A stretch of DNA of 64,000 bases from contig NZ_JAJCTH010000011.1 in assembly GCF_020594515.1 (NCBI RefSeq), positions 89,326 through 153,325 of the forward strand. The letters are read 5' to 3'. Each line of letters starts with the position of its first letter. Positions within the stretch are counted from its first letter, which is position 1. A model generated the notes under the pieces. It had not been told where the DNA came from and ran no database searches. It saw only the letters and a list, made by a program, of their open reading frames with translations. Made by a program: the position numbers and the translations under genes. Of this stretch, positions 42,949 to 54,594 are shown piece by piece. This DNA comes from Rhodoferax sp. U2-2l. Lineage in GTDB: Bacteria > Pseudomonadota > Gammaproteobacteria > Burkholderiales > Burkholderiaceae_C.

Positions 42949-43869
42949 TCACGCACCCGGATAAAACGGTTTGCCGATGCTGGCGGGCATGTTGATGCGG
43001 ATCCACTGCGGGTTGCGCGAGATCAGCGCCAGCACCACGATGGTGGCCACATACGGCAACATGCTCAGGAACTGGCTCGGCACATCGACCCCGATCCCCT
43101 GCAAGTGAAACTGCAACATCGTCACGCCGCCAAACAGGTAAGCCCCAAGCAACACCCGTGCCGGTCGCCAGGTGGCGAAGGTGGTGAGTGCCAGCGCAAT
43201 CCAGCCCTTGCCCGCCACCATGCCCTCCACCCACAGCGGCGTGTAGATGATCGAAATGTAGGCGCCCGCCAGCCCACACAGGGCCCCACCCACCATCACG
43301 GCCAGCAGGCGGATCAGGCGCACCGGGTAACCCAGCGCATGGGCCGACTCGGGGCTTTCACCCACGCTGCGCATGATCAGCCCGCTGCGGGTGCGGTACA
43401 TGAACCAGATCAACCCGAGCGCAAACAGCACGGTCAGGTACACCAGCGGGTGATGCCGAAACAGCGCCGCCCCCAACCATGGGATATCTGACAGATAGGG
43501 AACGGCAAACGCGGCACGCTCGGGAATTTTGGCCTGCACAAAAGAGGTGCCCACAAAGGCCGAGAAACCGGCGCCAAACAGGGTCAGCGCCAGCCCGGTG
43601 GCGTACTGATTGGTGTTGAGCCAGATCACCAGCAGGCCAAACATGCCTGCCAGCACCGCGCCCACCACCATCCCGGCGGCAAAACCCATCACATCCGAGC
43701 CGGTGGTGACCACCGTGGCAAACCCGGCAATGGCCGCGCAGAGCATCATGCCCTCCGCCCCCAGGTTGACGATGCCCACCTTCTCGTTGATCAGCAGCCC
43801 CAGCGAGGCCAGTGCCAGCACCGTGCCCGCGTTTAACGTGGCCGCCAACAGCAGCGCGTAAGACTCCAT
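42949..43869 (-). CDS. ABC transporter permease, BMP-type nucleoside importer (second permease)
   Basis: 306 aa, eight or so membrane helices of the BPD_transp_2 (RbsC-like) family: LASLGLLINEKVGIVNLGAEGMML is the conserved N-terminal block. GYPVRLIRLLAVMVGGALCGLAGAYISI is the equivalent of the coupling loop. Start overlaps the stop of the other permease gene by one base. Functions with the ATPase and the BMP lipoprotein. Confidence 0.92.
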   Translation of the reverse strand: MESYALLLAATLNAGTVLALASLGLLINEKVGIVNLGAEGMMLCAAIAGFATVVTTGSDVMGFAAGMVVGAVLAGMFGLLVIWLNTNQYATGLALTLFGAGFSAFVGTSFVQAKIPERAAFAVPYLSDIPWLGAALFRHHPLVYLTVLFALGLIWFMYRTRSGLIMRSVGESPESAHALGYPVRLIRLLAVMVGGALCGLAGAYISIIYTPLWVEGMVAGKGWIALALTTFATWRPARVLLGAYLFGGVTMLQFHLQGIGVDVPSQFLSMLPYVATIVVLALISRNPQWIRINMPASIGKPFYPGA

Positions 43870-44936
43870 CAGGCGCTCCTTCTCTTATGCAAGGTGAGCC
43901 GGTAATTCACCAGCGTGTCGCAAGCCAGCAGGCTGAACAGCAGCAGGCCCTGAAACACACCGGTGAGCGATTTGGTGAGCCCCAAGCGCGACTGCGCCAG
44001 CTCACCACCGATGTAAAACATGCTCATCAACAGGGCCGACAAGACCATGCCCACCGGGTGCAGCCGCCCGACATAAGCCACGATGATGGCGGCAAAACCG
44101 TAACCCGCTGGCACATACGGCGTGAGCTGGCCGATGGGCCCGGCCACCTCCAGCGCACCGGCCAAACCGGCCGCGCCACCGGAGATCAACAACGCCGTCC
44201 ACAGCGCCTTGCGCGATGAGAACCCGGCGTAACGCGCCGCCGCCGGCGCCAAGCCGCCCACCTGCAATGAAAACCCGGCCCGAGTGCGAAACAAAAAGAC
44301 CCACAAGCCAATGACACCGAGCAAGGCAAAAAATACCCCGATGCTCACCCGCGACCCCGTGAACAGGCGTGGTATCCGCGTGACGGCTTCAAAGGTCTTG
44401 CTTTGCGGAAAGTTGAAGCCCATCGGGTCTTTCCAGGGGCCGCCCACCAGGTAACTCAGCAGTTGCACCGCCACATACACCAGCATCAGGCTCACCAGAA
44501 TCTCGTTGGCATGGAAACGGTCGCGCAGCAGCGCGGTGATGCCCGCCCACACCATGCCGCCCAGCACACCGGCCAGCAGAATCGGCACCACGATCCAGGC
44601 GCCGGTGGAGCGATCAGCCATCAGCGCCACCCCGGCGGCAAAAATGGCCCCAATGATGTACTGGCCCTCGGCACCAATGTTCCAGACGTTGGAGCGAAAA
44701 CACACCGCCAGCCCCAGCGCAATGATCAACAGCGGCGTGGCCTTGACCAGCAACTCGCCCCAGGCGTAGCCGCTTTGGATCGGCAGCCAGAAAAACATCT
44801 GCAAGCCCTTGACCGGGTCTTTGCCCAAAGCGGCAAACATCAGCGCACCGATCAGCACGGTGATCGCCAGCGCCAGCAGAGGCGAAGCATAGGTCCAGAC
44901 GCGTGACGGCTCGGGGCGCGCTTCGAGCTTAAGCAT
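43869..44936 (-). CDS. ABC transporter permease, BMP-type nucleoside importer (first permease)
   Basis: 355 aa from the ATG at 44936 (MLKLEARPEPS), which overlaps the ATPase gene stop by 8 bp. Membrane helices span the protein. The conserved block TPLLIIALGLAVCFRSNVWNIGAEGQYIIG and the later RYAGFSSRKALWTALLISGGAAGLAGALEV loop are typical of the larger permease of PnrA-type transporters. Confidence 0.92.
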   Translation of the reverse strand: MLKLEARPEPSRVWTYASPLLALAITVLIGALMFAALGKDPVKGLQMFFWLPIQSGYAWGELLVKATPLLIIALGLAVCFRSNVWNIGAEGQYIIGAIFAAGVALMADRSTGAWIVVPILLAGVLGGMVWAGITALLRDRFHANEILVSLMLVYVAVQLLSYLVGGPWKDPMGFNFPQSKTFEAVTRIPRLFTGSRVSIGVFFALLGVIGLWVFLFRTRAGFSLQVGGLAPAAARYAGFSSRKALWTALLISGGAAGLAGALEVAGPIGQLTPYVPAGYGFAAIIVAYVGRLHPVGMVLSALLMSMFYIGGELAQSRLGLTKSLTGVFQGLLLFSLLACDTLVNYRLTLHKRRSA

Positions 44937-46518
44937 GACCCGCCTCCTGCCCGCCATCTTGCAGGCCCGACATTTCCGCCAGGTGGGCTTGCACCTCATA
45001 GTCCCACAGACCGCTCATCCACTCACCAATTTTTTCGACCGTGGCCTCAGCTGCCGGAACTGAGGGTGACAACTGGCCGCGCGCAATCACATGCAGGCGG
45101 TCACAGACTTCAAACAACTCGTCCAGCTCTTCGCTGACCACCAGAACCGCGCAGCCCGCGTCGCGCAGCGCCAGAATTTCGCCGCGAATTTGCGCCGCAG
45201 CACCCACATCCACCCCCCAGGTGGGTTGCGAGACGATGAACAGCTTGGGGTTGGCGTCAATTTCGCGCCCCACAATGAATTTCTGCAAATTGCCCCCCGA
45301 CAGCGACCGCGCCACCGAACGTGAGCCACCCGCCTTGACCTTGAAACGCGCAATGATCTCTGCCGCCTGCGCTTCCAGTTGTTTCACACGCACCCACCCG
45401 CCAAAAAAACCCGGGTAGGCAATGGCTTCCTGGCGCGTCAGCAGCAGGTTGTGCGCCAGAGAGAGCGTGGGCACGGCACCGCGGCCCAGACGTTCCTCGG
45501 GCACAAAATGCAGACCCAGCTTGCGCCGGCGCCCCGGGTGCATGCTGGAGACATCAACCCGGCCCATGCGCACGCTGCCCGGCTTGGCGCGGTTGTCTTC
45601 ACCCGACAACGCACACAGCAACTCTTTCTGACCGTTGCCCGACACCCCGGCAATACCCACCACCTCACCAGCGCGCACCTCAAACGAAATGCCTTCCAGG
45701 TCGACGCCAAACTGGTCTTCGCGCGCCAGGGTCAGGTTGCTCACCCGCAGCACACTCGGGCCGGGGTCTTGCACACGGTGCGTCAGCTGCGGTGGCTCGG
45801 CGCCAATCATCATGCGCGACAGCGAAGCATTGCTCTCTTGTGACGGGTTGCACACGCCGGTGACCTTGCCGCCGCGCAACACGGTGCAGGCGTTGCAAAG
45901 TTCACGGATTTCATGCAGCTTGTGGCTGATGTAGAGAATGCTGCAGCCTTCACTGGCCAACTTTTTCAGCACCACAAACAGTTTTTCAACGGCCTGCGGC
46001 GTCAGCACCGAGGTGGGTTCGTCCAGGATCAGCAGTTGCGGGTTGGTCAGCAGCGCGCGGATGATCTCCACCCGCTGCATCTCGCCCACGCTCAAGGTGT
46101 GCACCGGGCGCGCCGGGTCGATGTCCAGCCCGTACTCGGCCGCCTTGGCCTCGATGCTGCGGGCGACCTCAGCCAGGCTGAGCGTCTTGCTCAGGCCCAG
46201 CCAGACGTTTTCGGCCACGGTGATGGTGTCAAACAGGCTGAAATGCTGGAACACCATGCTGATGCCCAGGGCGCGCGCCTCTTGCGGGTTTTTGATGTGG
46301 ACTGGCTGGCCGTTGAAGAGCACCGAGCCCTCGTCGGGTTTGACCGAGCCGTAGATGATTTTCATCAACGTGGATTTGCCAGCCCCGTTTTCACCCAGCA
46401 CGGCATGGGTTTCGCCAGGCAGTACCGTCAAAGACACCTCGCTGTTGGCCACCACACTGGGGTAACGCTTGGTGATGCCACTGAGCTGGAGTCGGGGGGT
46501 GAGGATGGGCGAGCGCAC
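44929..46518 (-). CDS. ABC transporter ATP-binding protein, two-domain (RbsA-like) nucleoside importer
   Basis: 529 aa, two fused nucleotide-binding domains. The first has Walker A LGENGAGKST (41-50), signature LSVGEMQR and Walker B LLILDEPTSVL. The second has a degenerate P-loop (GVSGNGQKEL) and signature LSGGNLQK, as usual for RbsA/MglA-type proteins. It begins with GTG at 46518; no nearer ATG gives a complete first strand. First gene of the importer operon, divergent from xdhA with about 200 bp between, which should hold both promoters. Confidence 0.93.
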   Translation of the reverse strand: MRSPILTPRLQLSGITKRYPSVVANSEVSLTVLPGETHAVLGENGAGKSTLMKIIYGSVKPDEGSVLFNGQPVHIKNPQEARALGISMVFQHFSLFDTITVAENVWLGLSKTLSLAEVARSIEAKAAEYGLDIDPARPVHTLSVGEMQRVEIIRALLTNPQLLILDEPTSVLTPQAVEKLFVVLKKLASEGCSILYISHKLHEIRELCNACTVLRGGKVTGVCNPSQESNASLSRMMIGAEPPQLTHRVQDPGPSVLRVSNLTLAREDQFGVDLEGISFEVRAGEVVGIAGVSGNGQKELLCALSGEDNRAKPGSVRMGRVDVSSMHPGRRRKLGLHFVPEERLGRGAVPTLSLAHNLLLTRQEAIAYPGFFGGWVRVKQLEAQAAEIIARFKVKAGGSRSVARSLSGGNLQKFIVGREIDANPKLFIVSQPTWGVDVGAAAQIRGEILALRDAGCAVLVVSEELDELFEVCDRLHVIARGQLSPSVPAAEATVEKIGEWMSGLWDYEVQAHLAEMSGLQDGGQEAGHA

Positions 46519-46723
46519 AGGATTTGTTTCAAAATGCCGGACAACGATGGATATAAAACTAATTTGGACGGAAGTGTATTGAATAAACCGGGGCCAACGC
46601 CAAGCACAACAAGAATCGTGTCAAGCAAGGACGATGCCACGCTTGGCAGGAATCTTGCTGCAACCTGCCACCCCCTCCATCACGCCACCTGTCCCGTTCA
46701 GCCTTCTTTGGATACCGACACCC

Positions 46724-48171
<1,448 letters not shown>

Positions 48172-48175
<4 letters not shown>

Positions 48176-50646
48176 ACACGTTTCCCGACACCGTGACCTC
48201 TGCCGCGACAACCGCGGCGTTGCGCCAGACGCCACCCGCAGCCTTAGCCAAGCACCTCGCCGCATCGTCGGGCGCTTGCGGCAGTTCAGCGCCGCATGAA
48301 AGTGCGAAAGCGCAGGTGTCAGGCGCTGCGCCATATATTGACGATTTGCCAGAACTGCGCGGCACCTTGCATGCTGCCCCCATTTTGTCCACCGTCGCGC
48401 ATGGTCAACTGCATGGATTAAATGCGTCGGCAGCCCTGGCTTTGCCCGGGGTACACGCCATTGTCTCGGCCAATGATGTGCCGGGTGACCCTGTGCTGGC
48501 GGCGTTTGCCGGGGACGAGCCGGTGTTTGCGCGTGACACCGTGCAACACATCGGCCAGGTGATGGGCCTGGTGGTGGCCGACAGCGTTGAACTGGCCCGC
48601 CGTGCCGCCCGGCTGGTGCAAGCCGACATCACCGCCCTGCCCGCCATCCTGAACGTGCAGGACGCGCTGGCCGCGCAAAGTTATGTGCTGCCGCCAGTGA
48701 CTGTGGCGCGTGGGGATGCCGAGGCCGCGCTGGCGCGCGCGCCGCACACCTTGAGCGGCACCCTCGAAGTCGGTGGCCAGGAACACTTTTACCTGGAAGG
48801 CCAGGTGGCCTACGCCCTGCCGCAGGAGCAGAACCAGTGGCTGATCTACAGCAGCACCCAGCACCCGGGCGAGGTACAGCACTGGGTGGCGCACGCGCTG
48901 GGGCTGGACAACCACGCGGTGCGCGTCGAGTGCCGCCGGCTCGGTGGCGGTTTTGGTGGCAAGGAAACCCAGGCCGGCCATCTGGCGGTGTGGGCTGCCG
49001 TGGCCGCCGCCAAGGTGAAGCGCCCGGTCAAGTTGCGGCTGGACCGCGACGACGACTTTCTGATCACCGGCAAACGCCACCCATTCAGCTACCAGTACAC
49101 CGTGGGTTTTGATGACACCGGGCGCCTGTGTGGCCTCAAACTCATGATGGCGGCGCACTGCGGCTTCAGCGCCGATCTATCGGGCCCGGTGGCCGACCGC
49201 GCGATCTTCCACGCCGACAACGCCTACTACCTGCAGGACGTGGCCATCACCTCGTACCGCTGCAAGCTCAACACCCAGAGCCACACCGCGTTTCGCGGCT
49301 TTGGCGGGCCACAGGGCATGATCGTCACCGAGGTCATCCTGGGCGACATCGCCCGCCACCTCGGCCTGGACCCGCTGGCCGTGCGCTTGCGCAACCTGTA
49401 CAGCGACGAGCCACTGGAGGCTGACGCAGTGACCCGCCAAGCGCGGCAGCCTGCGCATGCCTCACGCGCTGCCCCACCCGTCCAGCTACAGATGCATGGC
49501 GCGCCAGCCCCGGCACGCCGCGACACCACGCACTACGGCATGCAGGTGGAAGGCAACATCCTGCAACCGATGCTCGCCACACTGGCACAGTCTGCCCAGT
49601 ACCTACAGCGGCTGGAGGCCATTTCCGCATGGAACGCCAGCCACAGCACCGTCAAACGCGGCATCGCCATCACACCGGTCAAATTCGGCATCAGCTTCAC
49701 TGCCACGCTGTTCAACCAGGCTGGTGCGTTGGTACATGTCTACCTGGACGGCAGTGTGCAGGTCAACCACGGCGGGGTTGAGATGGGCCAGGGCCTCAAC
49801 ACCAAGGTGGCGCAAATTGTGGCCGACGAACTCGGTGTGCCACTGCACAAGGTGCTGGCCACGGCGAGTGACACCAGCAAAATCCCCAATGCCTCGGCCA
49901 CCGCAGCCTCGGCCGGCACCGACCTCAATGGCCGCGCCGCGCAGTTTGCGGCGCGCCATGTGCGCGACAACCTGGCGGCTTTTGTCGGTGGGCTCGACGG
50001 TGTGGGTGCGGGTGCGGTCACCTTCCAGAACGGCCAGGTGTTCACCCCCAAGACCACGCGCACATTCGATGCGGTGGTGCAGCTGGCCTATGCCAACCGC
50101 ATCCAGCTCTGGAGCGACGGCTTTTACCGCACACCCAAGATCCACTACGACAAAACCACGCTCAGTGGTCGGCCGTTTTATTACTTTGCGTATGGCGCGG
50201 CCTGCACCGAGGTCGCCATCGACACCTTGACCGGCGAAAACAAGGTCTTGCGCGTGGACATCCTGCACGACGTGGGTCGCTCGATCAACCCGGGGCTGGA
50301 CGTGGGTCAGATCGAAGGCGGATTTGTGCAGGGCATGGGGTGGCTCACCACCGAAGAGCTGGTCTGGAATGACAAGGGTTTGTTGACCACCCACGCCCCC
50401 AGCACCTACAAGATCCCAACAGCGGGTGACATTCCCGCCCATTTCAAGGTTGATTTGTGGGACGCCCCCAACACCGAGGACAACGTCGGGGGCTCCAAAG
50501 CGGTGGGGGAACCCCCCTTCATGCTGGCCATTAGCGTGTTTGAGGCGCTGCGCGACGCGGTGGCGCGGGCGCGCAGCGATGCAAGTGTGAAGCTCAACGC
50601 GCCCGCCACGCCTGAACGCGTGCTCCAGGCACTGGGCCAATCCTGA
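48172..50646 (+). CDS. xdhB: Xanthine dehydrogenase, molybdopterin-binding large subunit
   Basis: 824 aa from the ATG at 48172. Molybdenum-cofactor domain motifs: RLGGGFGGKE, FRGFGGPQGM, NHGGVEMGQGLNTK, and VGEPPFM with the catalytic Glu. Normal length for XdhB. The chaperone gene xdhC, which usually follows and inserts sulfurated cofactor, is not next to it here and is not in the window. The end of the gene is followed by a hairpin and then the opposed Crp/Fnr gene. Confidence 0.96.
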
Positions 50647-50660
50647 CGCTCCAAATGAAA

Positions 50661-50684
50661 AGAGCTTCCCTCTTGCGAAGCTCT
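50661..50684 (-). terminator. Hairpin terminator between xdhB and the Crp/Fnr gene
   Basis: AGAGCTTC, 8-nt loop, GAAGCTCT. Read on the minus strand it is followed by TTTTC, so it mainly serves the Crp/Fnr gene, though it may also act on xdhB. Confidence 0.65.
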
Positions 50685-50709
50685 GGCTCGGCCTGGGGCT
50701 GGGGCTGGC

Positions 50710-51333
50710 TTAAAAACCAGCCAGGGAACGCAAGGCGCCGGGGTTCAGCAGATTCAACACGCGGCCCGACCCACTGATCAGGCGCTTTTCACGCAAATGA
50801 CGCAGCACGCGCGACAAGGTCTCGGGTGCGATGCCAAGTTGCGCCGCGATGCTGCGTTTGCGCTGCTGCAACTCCACCGCCAGATCACCCTTGGCACCAA
50901 AACGTGCATGGCTGAGCAACCATTCGGCACAACGGGCCTCAGCGTCCTTGGCCAGACGGCTCATCGCAAATTCGGTTTGTCGGCGGTGCGCCATCGCCAC
51001 GTCGGTCAACACGGCTTGTGCAGCGCCCGGCATCTCGGCGATCGCTTTTTTGAAATCAACGGCGGCTACCGTGCAGAGCTTCAGCGGGGTGTCCGCCACG
51101 GCATCGACCAAATGGGGCAGGCCCAACACGACCGAACTCGCGTCCAGCCAGCAAGGGCCTTCCAGCACACCAATCTGGTGCGCCATCTCGTCCGAGCCCA
51201 TCACACCCAGTGCAACCCGGCCGGATTCAATAAAACTGACCTGGTCAGCTTCGAAACCGCGTCTCAGCAACACCTGGCCGCGGCCCAGTGTTCGCGTTTG
51301 CGCGAGCGGATTGATGGTGTGGACTGTAAACAT
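50710..51333 (-). CDS. Crp/Fnr family transcriptional regulator
   Basis: 207 aa from the ATG at 51333 (MFTVHTINPL). An N-terminal cyclic-nucleotide-binding-like beta barrel (about 15-115; GFEADQVSFIESGRVALGV) is followed by a C-terminal helix-turn-helix (RSIAAQLGIAPETLSRVLRHLREKRLI). It lacks the N-terminal cysteine cluster of FNR, so it is not an oxygen-sensing FeS FNR. The recognition helix ETLSRVLR resembles the FNR class. An FNR-box-like palindrome lies 36 bp upstream of its start, so autoregulation or control by another family member is possible. The neighbouring purine genes may be targets; that is inference. Confidence 0.9.
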   Translation of the reverse strand: MFTVHTINPLAQTRTLGRGQVLLRRGFEADQVSFIESGRVALGVMGSDEMAHQIGVLEGPCWLDASSVVLGLPHLVDAVADTPLKLCTVAAVDFKKAIAEMPGAAQAVLTDVAMAHRRQTEFAMSRLAKDAEARCAEWLLSHARFGAKGDLAVELQQRKRSIAAQLGIAPETLSRVLRHLREKRLISGSGRVLNLLNPGALRSLAGF

Positions 51334-51368
51334 AGCCTCTAATATGGTGTATCGCGCCCATGACAACC

Positions 51369-51382
51369 TTGAGCCAGATCAA
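51369..51382. promoter_or_regulatory. FNR/Crp-type binding site
   Basis: TTGAGCCAGATCAA, against the FNR consensus TTGAT-N4-ATCAA: 9 of 10 conserved positions match. It lies between the divergent Crp/Fnr gene (start 51333) and the deaminase gene (start 51518), suited to either. Confidence 0.6.
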
Positions 51383-51517
51383 ATAGAAGGTCAAATGATG
51401 TAAAACAACGACATGGATCCGGCTATTGTTCAGTTTTGCCGACAAATGTGTTGCCACCAAGCGCACGGCTGCGACGAAACGCCTCGCCAGCTTCTGCTTG
51501 GTGCGAACATCGGAGCC

Positions 51518-52987
51518 ATGTCAACGCCACCCGAAACGCCTCGCATGCCCACCTTGCTGATCAAAAACGCCCGTTGTATTGCCACCTTTGACCATGCCAA
51601 ACCGTCTGAGGCCCGCGAGTGGCATGACGCTTCGGTATTCATTCGTGGCCACCGCATCGAGACCATCGGGCCGGCCGCCGAGTTGCCCTCAACGGCTGAC
51701 GAGGTCATTGACGCCCGGCACCACCTGGTCACACCCGGCCTGATCAACACCCATCACCACATGAGCCAAAGCCTGACGCGGGCCATCCCCCAGGTGCAAA
51801 ACGCCGAGCTGTTTGGCTGGCTGCGCGGCCTGTACCCGATCTGGGCCGGATTGACGCCAGAGATGGTCCAGGTCAGCACCCAGGTCGCCATGGCCGAACT
51901 GTTGCTCAGCGGCTGCACCACCAGCAGCGACCACCTCTACATCTACCCCAATGGCGTGCGGCTGGACGACAGCATCGAGGCGGCGCAGCGCATCGGCATG
52001 CGTTTTGTGGCAACGCGCGGCGGCATGAGCGTTGGGCAAAGCCAGGGCGGCCTGCCACCCGACCGGGTGGTGGAAAAAGAGGACGTCATCCTGAAAGACA
52101 CCCAGCGCCTGATCGAGACCTGGCACAACACGGCGCACGGCGCCATGGTGAACGTGGCCGTGGCGCCGTGTTCGCCGTTCAGCGTCAGCCGCGACCTGAT
52201 GCGCCAGTCGGCCCTGCTGGCACGCAGTTATGGCGTGCGCTTGCATACCCATCTGGCCGAAAACGACCACGACCTGGCCTACAGCCGCGAAAAGTTCAAC
52301 TGCACCCCCACGCAATACGCACAAGACCTGGGTTGGCTGGGCCATGACGTGTGGCACGCGCACTGCGTCAAACTCGACGATGTCGGCATCAGCCTGTTTG
52401 CCGCCACCCGCACGGGTGTGGCGCACTGCCCGTGCAGCAACATGCGCCTGGCCAGTGGCATTGCGCCAATTCGCAAGATGCTCAATGCCGGCGTGCCAGT
52501 GGGCCTGGGGGTGGATGGCAGCGCCAGCAACGATGCCGCGCACATGGTGAATGAAGCCCGCCAGGCGCTGCTGCTGGCCCGCGTGGGCCGCGCCATGCAG
52601 CCGCCCGAGGTGCGCATCAACGCCACGGGCCAGTCACGTGGCTTTTTTGGCTGTGATCTGGGCCCGGCCGAGATGACCGCCCGCGACGCCCTGAGCATGG
52701 CCACACGGGGCGGGGCACAGGTGCTGGGCCGCAGCGACATTGGTCACCTGGCACCGGGCATGTGTGCGGACCTGGCGCTGTTTGATCTGAACACGCTGGG
52801 TTTTGCCGGCGGCGCCGTGCACGACCCGGTCGGTGCCCTGCTGCTGTGCGCCAGCCAGCAGGCAGCCTACACGGTGGTCAATGGCCGGGTGGTGGTGCGC
52901 GAAGGCCAGCTGACCACGCTGGATCTGGGTCCGCTGATCGAACAGCACAACCGTCTGGCGATTCAGTTGGCCAACGGTGCGGCCTGA
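51518..52987 (+). CDS. 8-oxoguanine deaminase / AtzB-like amidohydrolase
   Basis: 489 aa from the ATG at 51518 (CGGAG just upstream); alternatives are ATG at 51413 and 51545. Amidohydrolase with metal sites INTHHHMSQSL and HTHLAEND, then HCVKLDD, CPCSNMRLASG and VDGSASNDAAHM. The LINTHHHMSQSLTRA and YPIWAGLTPE features fit the 8-oxoguanine deaminase / hydroxydechloroatrazine group, which includes Pseudomonas enzymes turning 8-oxoguanine into urate. This agrees with the purine genes next door. Isoguanine or other triazine-like substrates cannot be excluded. Confidence 0.85.
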   Translation: MSTPPETPRMPTLLIKNARCIATFDHAKPSEAREWHDASVFIRGHRIETIGPAAELPSTADEVIDARHHLVTPGLINTHHHMSQSLTRAIPQVQNAELFGWLRGLYPIWAGLTPEMVQVSTQVAMAELLLSGCTTSSDHLYIYPNGVRLDDSIEAAQRIGMRFVATRGGMSVGQSQGGLPPDRVVEKEDVILKDTQRLIETWHNTAHGAMVNVAVAPCSPFSVSRDLMRQSALLARSYGVRLHTHLAENDHDLAYSREKFNCTPTQYAQDLGWLGHDVWHAHCVKLDDVGISLFAATRTGVAHCPCSNMRLASGIAPIRKMLNAGVPVGLGVDGSASNDAAHMVNEARQALLLARVGRAMQPPEVRINATGQSRGFFGCDLGPAEMTARDALSMATRGGAQVLGRSDIGHLAPGMCADLALFDLNTLGFAGGAVHDPVGALLLCASQQAAYTVVNGRVVVREGQLTTLDLGPLIEQHNRLAIQLANGAA

Positions 52988-53011
52988 GTCAACCTGCCCG
53001 CTTTGAAAGGC

Positions 53012-53057
53012 GGATGTCATCAGCGACCTGCCCGCACCAAACGGTGGCCTGACATCC
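53012..53057. terminator. Possible bidirectional hairpin between the deaminase gene and livF
   Basis: Outer stem GGATGTCA/TGACATCC (perfect 8 bp) with an inner CCGCACC/GGTGG stem. Located between convergent genes; no T run. Confidence 0.4.
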
Positions 53058-53069
53058 AAAGTGCACGAA

Positions 53070-53786
53070 CTACTCGCCCAGGTAGGCGGCGCGCACCTTG
53101 GGATCCTTGAGCATGGTTTTGCCTTCACCGGTCATGGTGATCAAGCCGGAATCCATCACATAACCACGGTCGGCAATCGCCAACGCACGGCTGGCGTTTT
53201 GCTCCACCAGCAGCACGGTGACCCCTTGTGCGTACACATCACGCACCACTTCAAAGATCTTGTCGACCATGATGGGCGACAGACCCATCGAGGGTTCGTC
53301 CAGCAGCAAGACCTTGGGCCGGCTGATCAACGCACGTCCCATGGCCAACATCTGCTGCTCGCCACCACTCAAGGTGCCAGCCAACTGATCCTTGCGCTCT
53401 TGCAGGCGCGGAAAAATGCCAAACACCTTGTCGATGTCTTTCAGAATGTCAGCCTTGTCGTTGCGGATGTAGGCACCCATCTGCAGGTTTTCCAGAATCG
53501 TCATGCGGGTGAAGATGCCGCGGCCTTCCGGCACCATGGCCAGGCCCTGCTTCACCAGGTCCCACGGGCCCTGGCCGCGAATGCTTTTACCCAGGTACTC
53601 GATGTCACCGTCGTTGATCGGCAGCGAACCGGTGATGGCCTTCATGGTGGTGGTTTTGCCAGCGCCGTTGGAGCCGATCAGCGACACCAGTTCGCCCTCA
53701 CGCACCTCAAAGTCCACGCCCTTGACAGCCTGAATGCCGCCGTAAGCGACCTTGAGGCTTTTTACTTTCAGAAGAGTTTTTGTCAT
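53070..53786 (-). CDS. livF: Branched-chain amino-acid-type ABC transporter ATPase LivF
   Basis: 238 aa from the ATG at 53786 (a GTG at 53798 would overlap livG). Walker A IGSNGAGKTTTMKAITG, signature LSGGEQQMLAMGRAL and Walker B LLLDEPSMGLSP, typical LivF. Last gene of livH-livM-livG-livF. Energises import of branched-chain amino acids, urea, amides or similar, depending on the missing binding protein. Confidence 0.94.
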   Translation of the reverse strand: MTKTLLKVKSLKVAYGGIQAVKGVDFEVREGELVSLIGSNGAGKTTTMKAITGSLPINDGDIEYLGKSIRGQGPWDLVKQGLAMVPEGRGIFTRMTILENLQMGAYIRNDKADILKDIDKVFGIFPRLQERKDQLAGTLSGGEQQMLAMGRALISRPKVLLLDEPSMGLSPIMVDKIFEVVRDVYAQGVTVLLVEQNASRALAIADRGYVMDSGLITMTGEGKTMLKDPKVRAAYLGE

Positions 53787-53787
53787 A

Positions 53788-54558
53788 TCAGTGGCCACCT
53801 GTGCCCAAATAGGCTTCGATCACTTTCTCGTTACGCTGCACCTCGGCGGGTGTGCCCTCGACAATCTGTTTGCCGTAATCAAGCACCGTCACCCGGTCAC
53901 ACAGTCCCATGACCAGTTTCACGTCGTGCTCGATCAGCAAAATGGTGCGGTTGTCATTGCGGATCTTGTCGATCAGCTCGCGCAGCATCACCTTTTCGGT
54001 GCTGTTCATGCCGGCGGCGGGCTCATCCAAGGCGATGAGTTGCGGGTCGGTGGCCAGCGCGCGGGCAATCTCTAGGCGACGCTGGTCACCGTAACTGAGC
54101 GTGCGCGCCTTGAAGTCCGCCAGGCGGCCAATGCCCACGTAATCCAGCAACTCCTGCGCGCGCTGCGCAATGGCAGCCTCTTCGGCCTTGAAACCCGCGG
54201 TGCGAAACACGGCGCCCACCAGCCCGGAATGGGTGCGCACATGGCGCCCCACCATCACGTTCTCCAACGCCGTCATTTCGGCAAACAGGCGGATGTTCTG
54301 GAAGGTGCGGGCAATCCCCGCCTTGGCCACCTCATGCACGGCGGTGGGCCGGTAAGGCTTGCCGGCCAGCTCGAACTTGCCGGTGTCGGGCGTGTACAGA
54401 CCGGTGAGCACGTTGAAAAAGGTGGTTTTGCCCGCGCCGTTAGGGCCAATCAGGCCGTACACCTGGCCGCGCTGGATCTGGATGCCCACATCGCTCAGGG
54501 CCTGCAGGCCACCGAAGCGCTTGGACACGCCAGAGACGTTGAGAACTGTGTCTGTCAT
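53788..54558 (-). CDS. livG: Branched-chain amino-acid-type ABC transporter ATPase LivG
   Basis: 256 aa from the ATG at 54558 (MTDTVLNVSG). Walker A IGPNGAGKTTFFNVLTG, signature LSYGDQRRLEIARAL and Walker B LIALDEPAAGMNS. The AGIARTFQNIRLF block is diagnostic of LivG. Stop and livF start are 1 bp apart. Confidence 0.95.
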   Translation of the reverse strand: MTDTVLNVSGVSKRFGGLQALSDVGIQIQRGQVYGLIGPNGAGKTTFFNVLTGLYTPDTGKFELAGKPYRPTAVHEVAKAGIARTFQNIRLFAEMTALENVMVGRHVRTHSGLVGAVFRTAGFKAEEAAIAQRAQELLDYVGIGRLADFKARTLSYGDQRRLEIARALATDPQLIALDEPAAGMNSTEKVMLRELIDKIRNDNRTILLIEHDVKLVMGLCDRVTVLDYGKQIVEGTPAEVQRNEKVIEAYLGTGGH

Positions 54559-54594
54559 GGTTATCGATTCCTTTGAAGCACTGTCAAGCACAGC

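Noticed and set aside
41482..43491. 669-codon plus-strand frame over add, BMP and permease genes
   Set aside because: Crosses three well-supported minus-strand genes and a terminator; composition is that of a codon-bias shadow.
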